Source of the DNA: Candidatus Bathyarchaeota archaeon | GTDB lineage: Archaea; Thermoproteota; Bathyarchaeia; 40CM-2-53-6 | Reading direction: 5' to 3' | DNA: 13,574 bases | NCBI GenBank assembly: GCA_005882955.1 | Contig: VBBB01000073.1 | Span: 1 to 13,574 of the forward strand | In this document: in pieces, positions 5,706 to 13,023 of the stretch | Numbering within the stretch: the first letter of the stretch is position 1 | Layout: every line of letters starts with the position of its first letter | Notes under the pieces: generated by a model | The model's input: the letters and a program-made list of their open reading frames with translations, nothing else | Database searches by the model: none | Told to the model about the DNA's origin: nothing | Position numbers and translations under genes: made by a program

Positions 5706-6407
5706 GTGCCTATGATGCAGAGGCCCTCTCGACCAGTAGGAATTACGATACTGGCCATGTTGGAGATTCTGATAGGAATCGTTGGACTCTTAGCTAGTCT
5801 TGTAATTATTGGCTTCTCCGCTCTGTTCTCGACTCTACCAACAGTGGGCTCTCTGCTTGGAGCTATCGGTTTGGTCATTGGTGGAGTCGTTCTCTTCTTC
5901 GGCGTCATCTGGCTCGCTACCGGGGTGGGTTTTCTTCACGGTAGGGGTTGGTCTTGGACTCTCGGGATGATCTTCAGTGCACTCTCACTGCTCGGGGCCA
6001 TAGGCGCTCTGACAATCGGCCTAGTCACAGGTGGGGTCGGTGGATCGATCTTCTGGGGTCTGATGCTATACTATCTGACGAGAACTCATGTGAAAGCTTT
6101 CTTCGGAAAAGGCGGATTACTAATCACGCCTGCCTACATGGTGCCATATTCACTGGGGCCTCAGGGAAATCAGCCCCAAATCGCAACAAATGCCGATTAC
6201 GGTCGGGCGTCGGCGGTAGGTCCCCAGGTCACTTTTCCGCCTATCTCACAAGGATCATCAGCAAGTATTCCTGGGCCCAGCCCTGTCTCATCGACCCCCG
6301 CATCTTCTGGTTCTTCCAGCGGCGGCAAGGCACCGGTTTGTCCGTATTGTCACAGCACACTTCCAATGGGCACAAAGAAGTGTCTTACATGCGGAGCTGC
6401 GATCTAA
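5706..6407 (+). CDS. Multi-pass membrane protein with long Ser/Pro linker and zinc ribbon
   Basis: This 233-residue paralogue of the gene at 5058 has helices at about 11-40, 48-77, 82-105 and 108-124, then YYLTRTHVKAFFGKGG (122-137). A low-complexity Ser/Pro/Gly/Gln linker (about 145-207) and a zinc ribbon follow, with Cys212, Cys215, Cys226 and Cys229 in CPYCHSTLP and KKCLTCGAAI. GTG at 5706, ATG at 5712 and ATG at 5715 are all possible starts. A weak TTAACAC about 26 nt before 5706 favours a leaderless start there, but the boxes shared by the other two genes are absent, so this gene may be read through from 5058 or regulated separately. The ribbon is presumably cytosolic at the end of a long tether. 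Function unknown. Confidence 0.85.
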   Translation: MPMMQRPSRPVGITILAMLEILIGIVGLLASLVIIGFSALFSTLPTVGSLLGAIGLVIGGVVLFFGVIWLATGVGFLHGRGWSWTLGMIFSALSLLGAIGALTIGLVTGGVGGSIFWGLMLYYLTRTHVKAFFGKGGLLITPAYMVPYSLGPQGNQPQIATNADYGRASAVGPQVTFPPISQGSSASIPGPSPVSSTPASSGSSSGGKAPVCPYCHSTLPMGTKKCLTCGAAI

Positions 6408-6449
6408 CGCACCTTAATCGCTGGAAAATCGCCGCGAATACCTCTGACC

Positions 6450-7016
6450 CTATCCTAGAATCATCTTCTCAGCCAATCCCAACGCCGAGACAGTTGGAGA
6501 ATGGATAATCTTCCCGGTCCACAACAGACGATATGCCTCTCTAGCCTTCAGAATCTTGATCTTCATGTACTCGTAAGGCTCCCGGCTCGCGCTACCCTTC
6601 TTCAACTGTTGCGCCAAGAAAACATGCGCCCGCTGGGACGATATTCCCGGCAGCGTGTGAAGCCAGCCGAGACCCTTCCAAGACCGCGCAGAGTAACCAG
6701 TCTCCTCTTTCAGTTCCCGTTTCGCGCCGGATTCCGGGTCTTCCCCATCGTCCACTAATCCGGCGGGTAGTTCGAGTTCCCAGCCCTGAATCGGATGGCG
6801 ATAGTTCCAGATGAAGACAAGACGATCGTCATCCAATAACGGCACGATGATCGAAAAGTCGTGGAGTGAGAGTCGCAGATGATTCGTCTTAAAACCGGAC
6901 TTGGATACTATCTTATCACGGTAGAGTTTCACTTCTCCAAGATCAATTAGTCTCCGGGACCCTGTAATTCTCCACGGTTTCGGGGTCCCTTGAAATTTTC
7001 TGATCCTTGTTGTCAA
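6450..7016 (-). CDS. Nudix hydrolase, ADP-ribose pyrophosphatase-like
   Basis: This 188-residue protein has a complete Nudix box at residues 86-108: Gly86, Glu92, then RELKEETGY at 100-108, fitting Gx5Ex7REUxEExGU. The preceding WELELPAG (79-86) and a domain of about 60 residues before it (SIIVPLLDDDRLVFIWNYRH) are typical of ADP-ribose pyrophosphatases, which cleave ADP-ribose to AMP and ribose 5-phosphate. Other nucleoside diphosphate-X substrates cannot be excluded. In-frame TGA codons lie just upstream, so the TTG at 7016 is the earliest possible start; it comes 13 nt after the acetyltransferase stop, so the two are probably co-transcribed. The gene ends 42 bp from the convergent zinc-ribbon gene. 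Confidence 0.88.
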   Translation of the reverse strand: MTTRIRKFQGTPKPWRITGSRRLIDLGEVKLYRDKIVSKSGFKTNHLRLSLHDFSIIVPLLDDDRLVFIWNYRHPIQGWELELPAGLVDDGEDPESGAKRELKEETGYSARSWKGLGWLHTLPGISSQRAHVFLAQQLKKGSASREPYEYMKIKILKAREAYRLLWTGKIIHSPTVSALGLAEKMILG

Positions 7017-7029
7017 AGAGCTTGCATCA

Positions 7030-7611
7030 TCAGACAGCCTTTCTCATAACGACGCTAGATTTCCCTAGTTGTGAAGTCACCCCGAATCCGGCCTCTTCGA
7101 ACATCTTCACAGTCCCAGACCACATCAAGCTCGCTCCGCGATTAGGTTTAGTCGACGGGTACGCTTCGATTACGCCTCCGCCTTTCTTCTTGATGGAGGC
7201 GAGAGCTGCGTTCAGGCCGAATCCGGCTACCCCTTTCCGTCGATTGTTTCTATCAACGAAGAAACAGGTAATCCGCCAGAGTTTCTTTCCTCCATTGCCG
7301 AGACTCAAACTCTGGTAGGTTTTGCTGGCGTCCAGTCGTGGGAGTTCGGGTTTCGGACCGTATTGGACCCAGCCAACGGGAGAATTGTTGGAATAGACGA
7401 TTATGCCGTGTGTTCGTCGTTTCTTTACAAGAGCTTTCTTTGACTTCTTGTTATCTGGACCATGGCCTTTGATGAGAAACTCTCCCTTTGTATGGTAGAA
7501 CATGCACCAGCATCCGCCCCAGACACCGTTGTGTTTTGCGAATAGCGCTTCGAAGTCTGGCCAGGTAGTTGGGCTCAGCTCTTTCGAAGAGTATGGTTTC
7601 TCTGATTTCAT
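7030..7611 (-). CDS. GNAT-family N-acetyltransferase
   Basis: This 193-residue protein has an acetyl-CoA-binding motif A resembling RRKGVAGFGLNAAL (124-137, Q/RxxGxG/A type), preceded by the strand LWRITCFFVD and followed by the helix-strand of ALASIKKKGGGVIEAYP. A C-terminal strand GTVKMFEEAGFGVTSQLGKS completes the fold. The N-terminal GVWGGCWCMFYH (29-40) is a conserved block in a subgroup of uncharacterised GNAT proteins. The acetyl acceptor is unknown. The ATG at 7611 is 38 nt after the mutase stop on the same strand, so the gene may be in an operon with the mutase and the Nudix gene; a weak GCAATACC in the gap could also be its own promoter. Confidence 0.82.
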   Translation of the reverse strand: MKSEKPYSSKELSPTTWPDFEALFAKHNGVWGGCWCMFYHTKGEFLIKGHGPDNKKSKKALVKKRRTHGIIVYSNNSPVGWVQYGPKPELPRLDASKTYQSLSLGNGGKKLWRITCFFVDRNNRRKGVAGFGLNAALASIKKKGGGVIEAYPSTKPNRGASLMWSGTVKMFEEAGFGVTSQLGKSSVVMRKAV

Positions 7612-7649
7612 GTGCCTAGTTCAGCAGTCTTTTGGGATGGTATTGCTGG

Positions 7650-9395
7650 TTAGAGGATTGGAGGCTCCTTGTAGTCTCCGAAGACCTTCCGACCAACATC
7701 CATGATCTCGCCTAGTGTTGCATATGCTCGGACCGCCTTGATGATGGGATACATGGAATTGGCCTTCTCGTCCTCGAACGTCTTGCGCAACTCGTCCAGT
7801 GCTTCCTGAACCTTTGCATTCTCCCGTCGGACTATTCGCTCGATTTGCCTCCTCTGAGCCTCCTCGTTGATCTTGAGGGTATCGATTGGCTGTTTCTCAT
7901 CGACCTGATACTTGTTCACACCGACTACGACCCTCTCGTCCCGCTCCAGTTCCTGCTGGTAGCGGTAGGCGGTCTCTGCAATCTCTCGTTGCAAGAATCC
8001 GGTCTTGATCGCGTTCAGCAATCCTCCTACACGTTCGATCTTGTCAAAATACTCGAACGCTTTTTCCTCCATCTCATCAGTAAGCCATTCTAGATAATAT
8101 GAACCGCCAAGTGGATCGATTGTGTCCGTGACGCCTGTCTCTTCCGCGATGATCTGTTGGGTTCTCAGTGCAACGGTCGCTGCTTGTTCTGAAGGAAGTG
8201 CCCACGCCTCATCGTAAGAGTTTGTATGTAGAGACTGTGTCCCGCCGAGAACTGTGGCCAACGCCTCGATTGTGGTCCGAACGATATTGTTCAGCGGTTG
8301 TTGCCAAGTCAGCGACGCGCCGGAATTCTGAGCATGCGTCCTTAACAGCAACGATCGCGGGTCCTTGGCTTTGTATTTCTCTTTCATGACTCGCGCCCAT
8401 ATTCTTCTCGCCGCTCTGAACTTTGCTATCTCTTCGAAGAAGTCCATTCCACAGTTCCAGAAGAAAGAGAGCCGCGGGGCGAAATCGTCCACTTTCAAAC
8501 CGGCTTCGATTCCCAGATCAACATAGGCGAAGCCATCCGCCAGCGTAAACGCCAGTTCTTGGACGGCGCTTGATCCAGCTTCGCGGATATGGTAGCCGCT
8601 GATGCTGATGTAGTTCCACTGCGGCATCTCTTTGCTGCAGTAGACCATCATGTCACGAATGATCCGGAGATGTGCTTCTGGAGGGAACGCCCACTCCTTC
8701 TGCGCAATGTACTCCTTGAGAATATCCGCCTGGACTGTTCCTCTCAACTCGTTCGGCTTCAATCCCTGCCTCTCCGCCACGCCGACATACATCGCGGTCA
8801 AGACCGACGCCGGTGCGTTGATCGTCATGCTCGTACTAACCTTCTCCAAGGGGATTCCTTCCAGAATGATCTCCATATCCTTCAACGAACCAACCGAGAC
8901 GCCGCATCGTCCCACCTCGCCCTCGGCTCGGGGGTGGTCAGGATCGTATCCGTACAATGTCGGCATGTCGAAAGCGATGCTCAATCCTGTCTCTCCGTGC
9001 TCTAGGAGATAGTGGAGCCGCTTGTTAGTGTCTTCTGGTGTCCCGAAACCTGAGAACATTCTCATTGTCCAGAGTCGTCCTCGGTATAGTGTCGGGTAGA
9101 CTCCTCGAAGATACGGATACTCGCCTGGAAGACCAGCGTCGCGAGATTCGTCCTGGTACGCGACGTCTCTTGGAGTGTAGACTCGTTTGATCGGAATGTT
9201 GGAAGGGTTCCTGAACTCTTGCTTCCGCTCAGGGCTGTCTCTTGTCCACTGTTTGAGAGTCTTCGCCTGCCATTCCGCTTCTTGGCGCTTCAGCTTGGCG
9301 AGATATTTCGCGTTGAAGGTTGAAGGCTTAGCCTTCCGCTGCCTCTTGATATCGTCGAGAACTTTCTTCCAGTAGCCCTTTGCCAAAATAGTCAC
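7650..9395 (-). CDS. Cobalamin-dependent acyl-CoA mutase large subunit A (methylmalonyl-CoA mutase family)
   Basis: This 581-residue protein is the substrate-binding TIM-barrel chain of the methylmalonyl-CoA mutase family. Diagnostic blocks are YPTLYRGRLWTMRMFSGFGT (100-119), TSMTINAPA (188-196), ISISGYHIREAG (263-274), LRTHAQNSG and GGTQSLHTNS. By alignment with the Propionibacterium enzyme from memory, the Tyr89 position is Phe114, the Arg207 position is Arg244 and His244 is His269. Phe there is an isobutyryl-CoA mutase trait, but that enzyme has Gln at the Arg position, so the substrate is uncertain. The first 70 residues form a Lys/Arg-rich extension (KLKRQEAEWQAKTLKQW) of the type that contacts the B12-binding subunit. 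There is no C-terminal B12 domain, so a separate small subunit is needed. GTG at 9395 is the start. MeaB is divergent 66 bp away. Confidence 0.93.
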   Translation of the reverse strand: MTILAKGYWKKVLDDIKRQRKAKPSTFNAKYLAKLKRQEAEWQAKTLKQWTRDSPERKQEFRNPSNIPIKRVYTPRDVAYQDESRDAGLPGEYPYLRGVYPTLYRGRLWTMRMFSGFGTPEDTNKRLHYLLEHGETGLSIAFDMPTLYGYDPDHPRAEGEVGRCGVSVGSLKDMEIILEGIPLEKVSTSMTINAPASVLTAMYVGVAERQGLKPNELRGTVQADILKEYIAQKEWAFPPEAHLRIIRDMMVYCSKEMPQWNYISISGYHIREAGSSAVQELAFTLADGFAYVDLGIEAGLKVDDFAPRLSFFWNCGMDFFEEIAKFRAARRIWARVMKEKYKAKDPRSLLLRTHAQNSGASLTWQQPLNNIVRTTIEALATVLGGTQSLHTNSYDEAWALPSEQAATVALRTQQIIAEETGVTDTIDPLGGSYYLEWLTDEMEEKAFEYFDKIERVGGLLNAIKTGFLQREIAETAYRYQQELERDERVVVGVNKYQVDEKQPIDTLKINEEAQRRQIERIVRRENAKVQEALDELRKTFEDEKANSMYPIIKAVRAYATLGEIMDVGRKVFGDYKEPPIL

Positions 9396-9461
9396 AATAC
9401 AACCATAACGGGCCGGATTTTCCTATTTCTCCATTATCTTCATGTGATCGTCTTCTGAACG
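9396..9461. promoter_or_regulatory. Divergent promoter region, mutase A and MeaB
   Basis: This 66-bp gap must hold promoters for both directions. CATTATCTT near 9431-9439 lies about 26 nt before the TTG at 9462 and would give a leaderless MeaB mRNA, although it is a weak TATA match. For the minus gene, AT-rich GAAATAGGAAAAT around 9419-9431 is about 26-35 nt from the GTG at 9395. Neither is strong, and I see no clear operator dyad. Confidence 0.35.
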
Positions 9462-10460
9462 TTGAAATATGTTCCAGAGCGAACCGGCAATCAGGGCTCT
9501 AGCTTGGTCAGTGATCTAGCCTCGAGAGTATTGAAGGGCGATCACAGGGCCCTCGCTAAGGCCATTTCGATTGTTGAATCTGGAGGAATCGGTCGTCGCC
9601 GACTCATTCACGAGCTGTATCCACGTACAGGAAAAGCCTTCACAGTCGGCATAACTGGTCCTACAGGGACGGGCAAAAGCACTCTCGTCGACAAGACGAT
9701 CCAAGAATTCCGCAGGAGAGGACGAAAGGTAGGCGTATTGGCCATAGACCCTTCCAGTCCCTACACAGGAGGTGCACTGCTAGGCGACAGGATACGCATG
9801 ATGGATCATAGCCTCGAAAGAGAAGTTTACATTCGCAGCATGGCATCTCGCGGCGATGTCGGCGGTCTCGCTCGCGCCGCAATAAACACGATCAGGGTCC
9901 TCGATGCGGCCGGAATGGACATAGTAATAGTAGAGACGGTCGGAGCTGGCCAGACCGAAGTCCAAGTCGCCACCGCGGTAGACGCGACCGTGGTCGTTGT
10001 AATGCCACAGCTCGGGGACGAAGTTCAAGCGTTCAAAGCAGGCTTTAACGAGATCGGCGACATTTTCGTCGTCAACAAGGCAGACATAACCAACCCATCG
10101 AAGACAATGTTCAATGTCGCCAGCGGTCTACAGGAAAAGAGCGGATGGAGACCGCCTGTGCTAAAGACAGTAGCAATCAAAGGAACAGGAGTGCCCTCGC
10201 TAGTGGACAGCATCGAAAAATTCCAGAAATTCCTGGATGATCACGGCATAAGAGAAGAGAGGAGGAATAAGCGACTTGAGTCTGAACTTATCGAAGCTGC
10301 GTTTTCAGACTTTTACACCGAGACAGTCACCCGTCTCAAGCAAGAAAAGTCATGGCAGCATCTACTCGGCCAAGTTGCGAAGAAAGAACTGGACCCTGAG
10401 ACAGCAGCGTCAAAACTCGTGAAGGCCATCGCAAGATTAGACGTGTCAGAAAATGCCTGA
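9462..10460 (+). CDS. meaB: MeaB/ArgK-type G3E GTPase, mutase chaperone
   Basis: This 332-residue P-loop GTPase of the G3E family loads and protects cobalamin on acyl-CoA mutases. Helical N-terminus VLKGDHRALAKAISIVES (23-40) is typical of MeaB. Walker A is GPTGTGKST (66-74), followed by VLAIDPSSPYTGGALLGDR (92-110), ETVGAGQTEV (158-167) and the base-recognition VVNKAD (203-208). The loop PQLGDEVQ (182-189) has Gln where PGxGDE is common. The length matches the family and the C-terminal helices needed for dimerisation are present. TTG at 9462 fits the usual MeaB length. It overlaps mutase B by 8 nt, which implies translational coupling, and is divergent from mutase A. Older databases call this family ArgK, an arginine transport kinase; the neighbourhood rules for MeaB. 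Confidence 0.95.
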   Translation: MKYVPERTGNQGSSLVSDLASRVLKGDHRALAKAISIVESGGIGRRRLIHELYPRTGKAFTVGITGPTGTGKSTLVDKTIQEFRRRGRKVGVLAIDPSSPYTGGALLGDRIRMMDHSLEREVYIRSMASRGDVGGLARAAINTIRVLDAAGMDIVIVETVGAGQTEVQVATAVDATVVVVMPQLGDEVQAFKAGFNEIGDIFVVNKADITNPSKTMFNVASGLQEKSGWRPPVLKTVAIKGTGVPSLVDSIEKFQKFLDDHGIREERRNKRLESELIEAAFSDFYTETVTRLKQEKSWQHLLGQVAKKELDPETAASKLVKAIARLDVSENA

Positions 10461-12036
10461 TCGCATCACCACAGACTCAGGAATACCTGTCAAGACAGCG
10501 TACGACAACAGAGACGTTTCTAGGGGAATGGTTCGTTCCCTCGGAAAGCCTGGAGAGTTCCCTTACGCTAGGGGGATCTACCCGAGCATGTACCGGGACC
10601 GTCTTTGGACGATGAGACAGTACACTGGATTCGGTTCAGCCAGCGAAACCAACCGGCGATTCAAGTATCTGATCTCTCATGGAGAGACTGGACTTAGCAC
10701 TGCCTTCGATCTTCCAACGCAGCTCGGCCTTGACTCTGATCATCCAAGAGCGCATGGGGAAGTGGGCAAGGTCGGAGTCGCTATCAGCAGTATCGACGAT
10801 ATGAGACGGTTGTTCGATGGAATCGATCTCGGCAAGATCAGCACTAGCATGACAATCAACTCTACCGCTCCGATTCTGCTCTGCTTGTATGCTGCGGCTG
10901 GACTGGAGCAACGGGTTCCGCAGATGCAGTTGCGTGGGACTACGCAGAATGATATTCTGAAGGAGTACATTGCCCGGAATACCTACATCTATCCGCCGGA
11001 GTTTTCTCTGAGGCTCGCTGTCGATCTCATAGAATATTCTGCTCGGAAAATGCCTCATTGGCATCCCATCAGTATCAGTGGCTATCATATTCGTGAGTCT
11101 GGGGCCGATGCCATTCAGGAACTTGCGTTCTGTTTCTCAAATGCGATTGAGTACGTAGAGGCAGCGCTAGCTCGCGGTCTCAAGATCGATGACTTTGCTC
11201 CCCAGCTCTCATTCTTCTTCGCATGTCGAAACGACTTTCTAGAAGAGATTGCCAAGTTTAGAGCAGCCCGAAAAATCTGGGCAGGTATAATGAGACGACG
11301 TTTCAAAGCTCACGACCCTGAATCTTGCAAACTCAGATTTCATGCTCAGACGAGCGGCGAGACTCTAACCGCCCAACAACCCGACAATAACATTGCTCGA
11401 GTCTCGATCCAGGCACTAGCGGCCGTTCTCGGAGGCACCCAGTCGCTTCACACAAACTCCCGCGACGAGGCTCTAGGTCTTCCCACAGAGGATTCTGTTA
11501 GAATCGCGCTGCGAACACAACAGATTATCGCGCATGAATCTGGAGTGGGTCGCACGGCTGATCCCCTTGGAGGAAGCTATTATCTGGAATCCTTGACAAG
11601 AATGATCGAAACCAAAGTCACAGATCTCATCAAAAGAGTCCAACAGCTTGGAGGAGCGAAGAAGGCTATTGAATCCGGCTTTGTCCACAGACAGATTCAA
11701 GAAAGCGCGTACAAGTTTCAGCGATCCGTGGATGAGGGTCAGACTGTAATTGTCGGAGTAAACCGGTTCAAAGAAGGGGATCCGAAAGAGGTGAACATTC
11801 AGCGAATTAGCCCAAGCGTCGAGAGACGACAGATTCAACAACTGAGGAAGTTCAAGAATTCAAGAAGCAAAGCGAAGGTGAACAGCGCTTTGTCAAGACT
11901 TGGGAGTGCGGCTTCTGGGGATTCTAACTTGGTCGATGACATTTTGAGAGCGGTGCGGTCTGAATGTACGGTCGGGGAGATCAGCGACCTCTTCAGAAGC
12001 AGATTTGGTGAGTACAGAGTCCGTCTAGAAATCTAG
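10453..12036 (+). CDS. Cobalamin-dependent acyl-CoA mutase large subunit B (methylmalonyl-CoA mutase)
   Basis: This 527-residue homologue of mutase A is the TIM-barrel chain. Key blocks are YPSMYRDRLWTMRQYTGFGS (43-62), TSMTINSTAP, ISISGYHIRESG (207-218), LRFHAQTSG and GGTQSLHTNS. The positions matching Tyr89, Arg207 and His244 of the Propionibacterium enzyme are Tyr57, Arg187 and His212, the set expected for methylmalonyl-CoA, so succinyl-CoA/(R)-methylmalonyl-CoA interconversion is the best call. It starts with MPDRITTDSGIPVK, which matches the segment just before the barrel; the roughly 45-residue N-terminal extension present in A is missing. ATG at 10453 overlaps the MeaB stop (ATGCCTGA). 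No B12-binding domain is present, so a small subunit from elsewhere is required. The linker around 470-490 is poorly conserved relative to A. Confidence 0.93.
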   Translation: MPDRITTDSGIPVKTAYDNRDVSRGMVRSLGKPGEFPYARGIYPSMYRDRLWTMRQYTGFGSASETNRRFKYLISHGETGLSTAFDLPTQLGLDSDHPRAHGEVGKVGVAISSIDDMRRLFDGIDLGKISTSMTINSTAPILLCLYAAAGLEQRVPQMQLRGTTQNDILKEYIARNTYIYPPEFSLRLAVDLIEYSARKMPHWHPISISGYHIRESGADAIQELAFCFSNAIEYVEAALARGLKIDDFAPQLSFFFACRNDFLEEIAKFRAARKIWAGIMRRRFKAHDPESCKLRFHAQTSGETLTAQQPDNNIARVSIQALAAVLGGTQSLHTNSRDEALGLPTEDSVRIALRTQQIIAHESGVGRTADPLGGSYYLESLTRMIETKVTDLIKRVQQLGGAKKAIESGFVHRQIQESAYKFQRSVDEGQTVIVGVNRFKEGDPKEVNIQRISPSVERRQIQQLRKFKNSRSKAKVNSALSRLGSAASGDSNLVDDILRAVRSECTVGEISDLFRSRFGEYRVRLEI

Positions 12037-12090
12037 TCAAGCATGATAAGTCATCCGGACTAGGCAGAGGTCTGACCGAAATTTGAAAAT

Positions 12091-12510
12091 CTATGTCGTG
12101 AGGAAGAGCCACGTGCCATTCGCTTTGGCGATGATTTGTTTCTGCTGATTCGTCAGGACCGCTTCTGCGAAGGCCACCCTTCTTCCTCGTTTCGCCACGA
12201 TCCCTTCTGCTCTCAATGGTCCCTTGATGTGTGGTCTGTAGAAACTGATCTTCATCTCCATCGTAGTAAAGTCCTCGTCTGGAGATATAGTGGTGGAAAT
12301 GGCTATTCCCATAGCTGCGTCTGCAATGTCGGCCATTACTCCTCCGTGCATGGTGGCTGACATGTTGTGGAGATGCTCGTCGATCTGCATTTCGACTAGG
12401 GAGCGTCCCTCGGAGAGTTCTATTATTTTGATGCCAAGGGTCTTCGTCGCGGGACTGGGATAAGTTCCAGTCTTCCAGGCGTGGTAGACTTTCTCCTTGA
12501 TTCCCTTCAT
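12091..12510 (-). CDS. Hotdog-fold thioesterase (PaaI-like)
   Basis: This 139-residue hotdog protein carries the PaaI-type signature HNMSATMHGGVMADIADAA (48-66). The HGG turn (55-57) and Asp61/Asp64 region form the active site and are followed by the long helix. The C-terminal strands SFYRPHIKGPLRAEGIV, RRVAFAEAVLTN and IIAKANGTWLFL complete the fold. Members hydrolyse acyl-CoA or phenylacetyl-CoA thioesters, usually as tetramers. The adjacent mutases suggest an acyl-CoA substrate, but this cannot be read from sequence. ATG at 12510 is supported by a TATA-like AATATTAC about 30 nt upstream. The gene converges with mutase B, whose stop is 54 bp away. Confidence 0.9.
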   Translation of the reverse strand: MKGIKEKVYHAWKTGTYPSPATKTLGIKIIELSEGRSLVEMQIDEHLHNMSATMHGGVMADIADAAMGIAISTTISPDEDFTTMEMKISFYRPHIKGPLRAEGIVAKRGRRVAFAEAVLTNQQKQIIAKANGTWLFLTT

Positions 12511-12537
12511 TGCTGGAGTTCGGTTGTGGTTCTCAGT

Positions 12538-12545
12538 AATATTGG
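12538..12545 (-). promoter_or_regulatory. TATA element for the thioesterase
   Basis: Read on the minus strand, AATATTAC lies about 28-35 nt from the ATG at 12510 and predicts transcription start near 12515. It lies immediately upstream of the TTG at 12546 used as the longest start of the divergent coiled-coil gene. Confidence 0.45.
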
Positions 12546-12941
12546 TTGGGCCGGGCTGTTCAAATTGAAGATTTATCTCGGGATGGTTATGTCCATGATC
12601 ATGAATTGTCTTCCAGGAAAGGATCTGAGCATGCGCGGCGTGACATCAGGATAGCCATTGAGAGAATACGTCGAGACATGGATCATGCTCGAAGAGATCT
12701 CGCCTCTGCAAGCAAGACTTGGGTTGATTCGACTAGTAAGTTTGTGCAAGACAAGGCCCCGAAGGTCTCTGCGACAATAGACGAGACTCTCGAGAAGACC
12801 TCTGAAACGTTCAAGCGAACGATGAATACGATCGATGCTCAAACGAAAACACAACAGGTCAAGCTTCTACGAGCATACAAGTCATTTCTATCCAAACAGA
12901 TCGACGTGATCGAGAAGCGATTGAAGAGGCTTAATGAGTAG
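12546..12941 (+). CDS. Coiled-coil protein of unknown function
   Basis: This protein of up to 131 residues is highly charged and almost entirely helical, with no membrane segment or signal peptide. Residues about 28-60 are an Arg/Asp-rich helix (RRDIRIAIERIRRDMDHARR). Residues about 70-131 form a second amphipathic stretch ending in SFLSKQIDVIEKRLKRLNE, with heptad-like spacing of Leu/Ile. Similar short coiled-coil proteins occur in archaeal genomes without known role. The start is uncertain. TTG at 12546 gives the longest form, but a TATA-like GATTTATCT at 12568-12576 lies inside it and would fit the TTG at 12606, giving a 111-residue protein that begins just before the first helix. A T7 terminator follows. 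Could be a structural or DNA-associated protein, but nothing proves it. Confidence 0.65.
   Translation: MGRAVQIEDLSRDGYVHDHELSSRKGSEHARRDIRIAIERIRRDMDHARRDLASASKTWVDSTSKFVQDKAPKVSATIDETLEKTSETFKRTMNTIDAQTKTQQVKLLRAYKSFLSKQIDVIEKRLKRLNE
12568..12576 (+). promoter_or_regulatory. Possible TATA box for an internal start of the coiled-coil gene
   Basis: GATTTATCT is a fair TATA match, about 30-38 nt before the in-frame TTG at 12606. If used, it predicts transcription from about 12598 and a nearly leaderless mRNA, which would make the first 20 residues of the longer ORF untranslated. Confidence 0.3.
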
Positions 12942-12996
12942 TCTCGGTTCAACAGCGACCAATGTCCAGCAAAGCATGTCGCCGACAGCTGTTCGC

Positions 12997-13005
12997 TCTT
13001 TTTTT
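12997..13005 (+). terminator. T7 terminator after the coiled-coil gene
   Basis: A TC-T7 run lies about 55 nt after the stop of the coiled-coil gene and before the convergent permease stop at 13024. This is typical of archaeal oligo-T termination. I see no strong stem before it. Confidence 0.55.
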
Positions 13006-13023
13006 CAAAAGACTTACAGACGG

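Noticed and set aside
8589..9012. Long plus-strand ORFs (about 120-140 codons) inside mutase A
   Set aside because: They lie antisense to highly conserved mutase motifs, have no recognisable domain and are typical shadow frames of a GC-balanced coding region.
9462..10460. ArgK, arginine transport kinase
   Set aside because: That label is historical; the overlap with one mutase chain and divergence from another identify a MeaB-type mutase chaperone.
10636..11088. A 150-codon minus-strand ORF inside mutase B
   Set aside because: Antisense shadow of the conserved barrel sequence, with no domain and no promoter.
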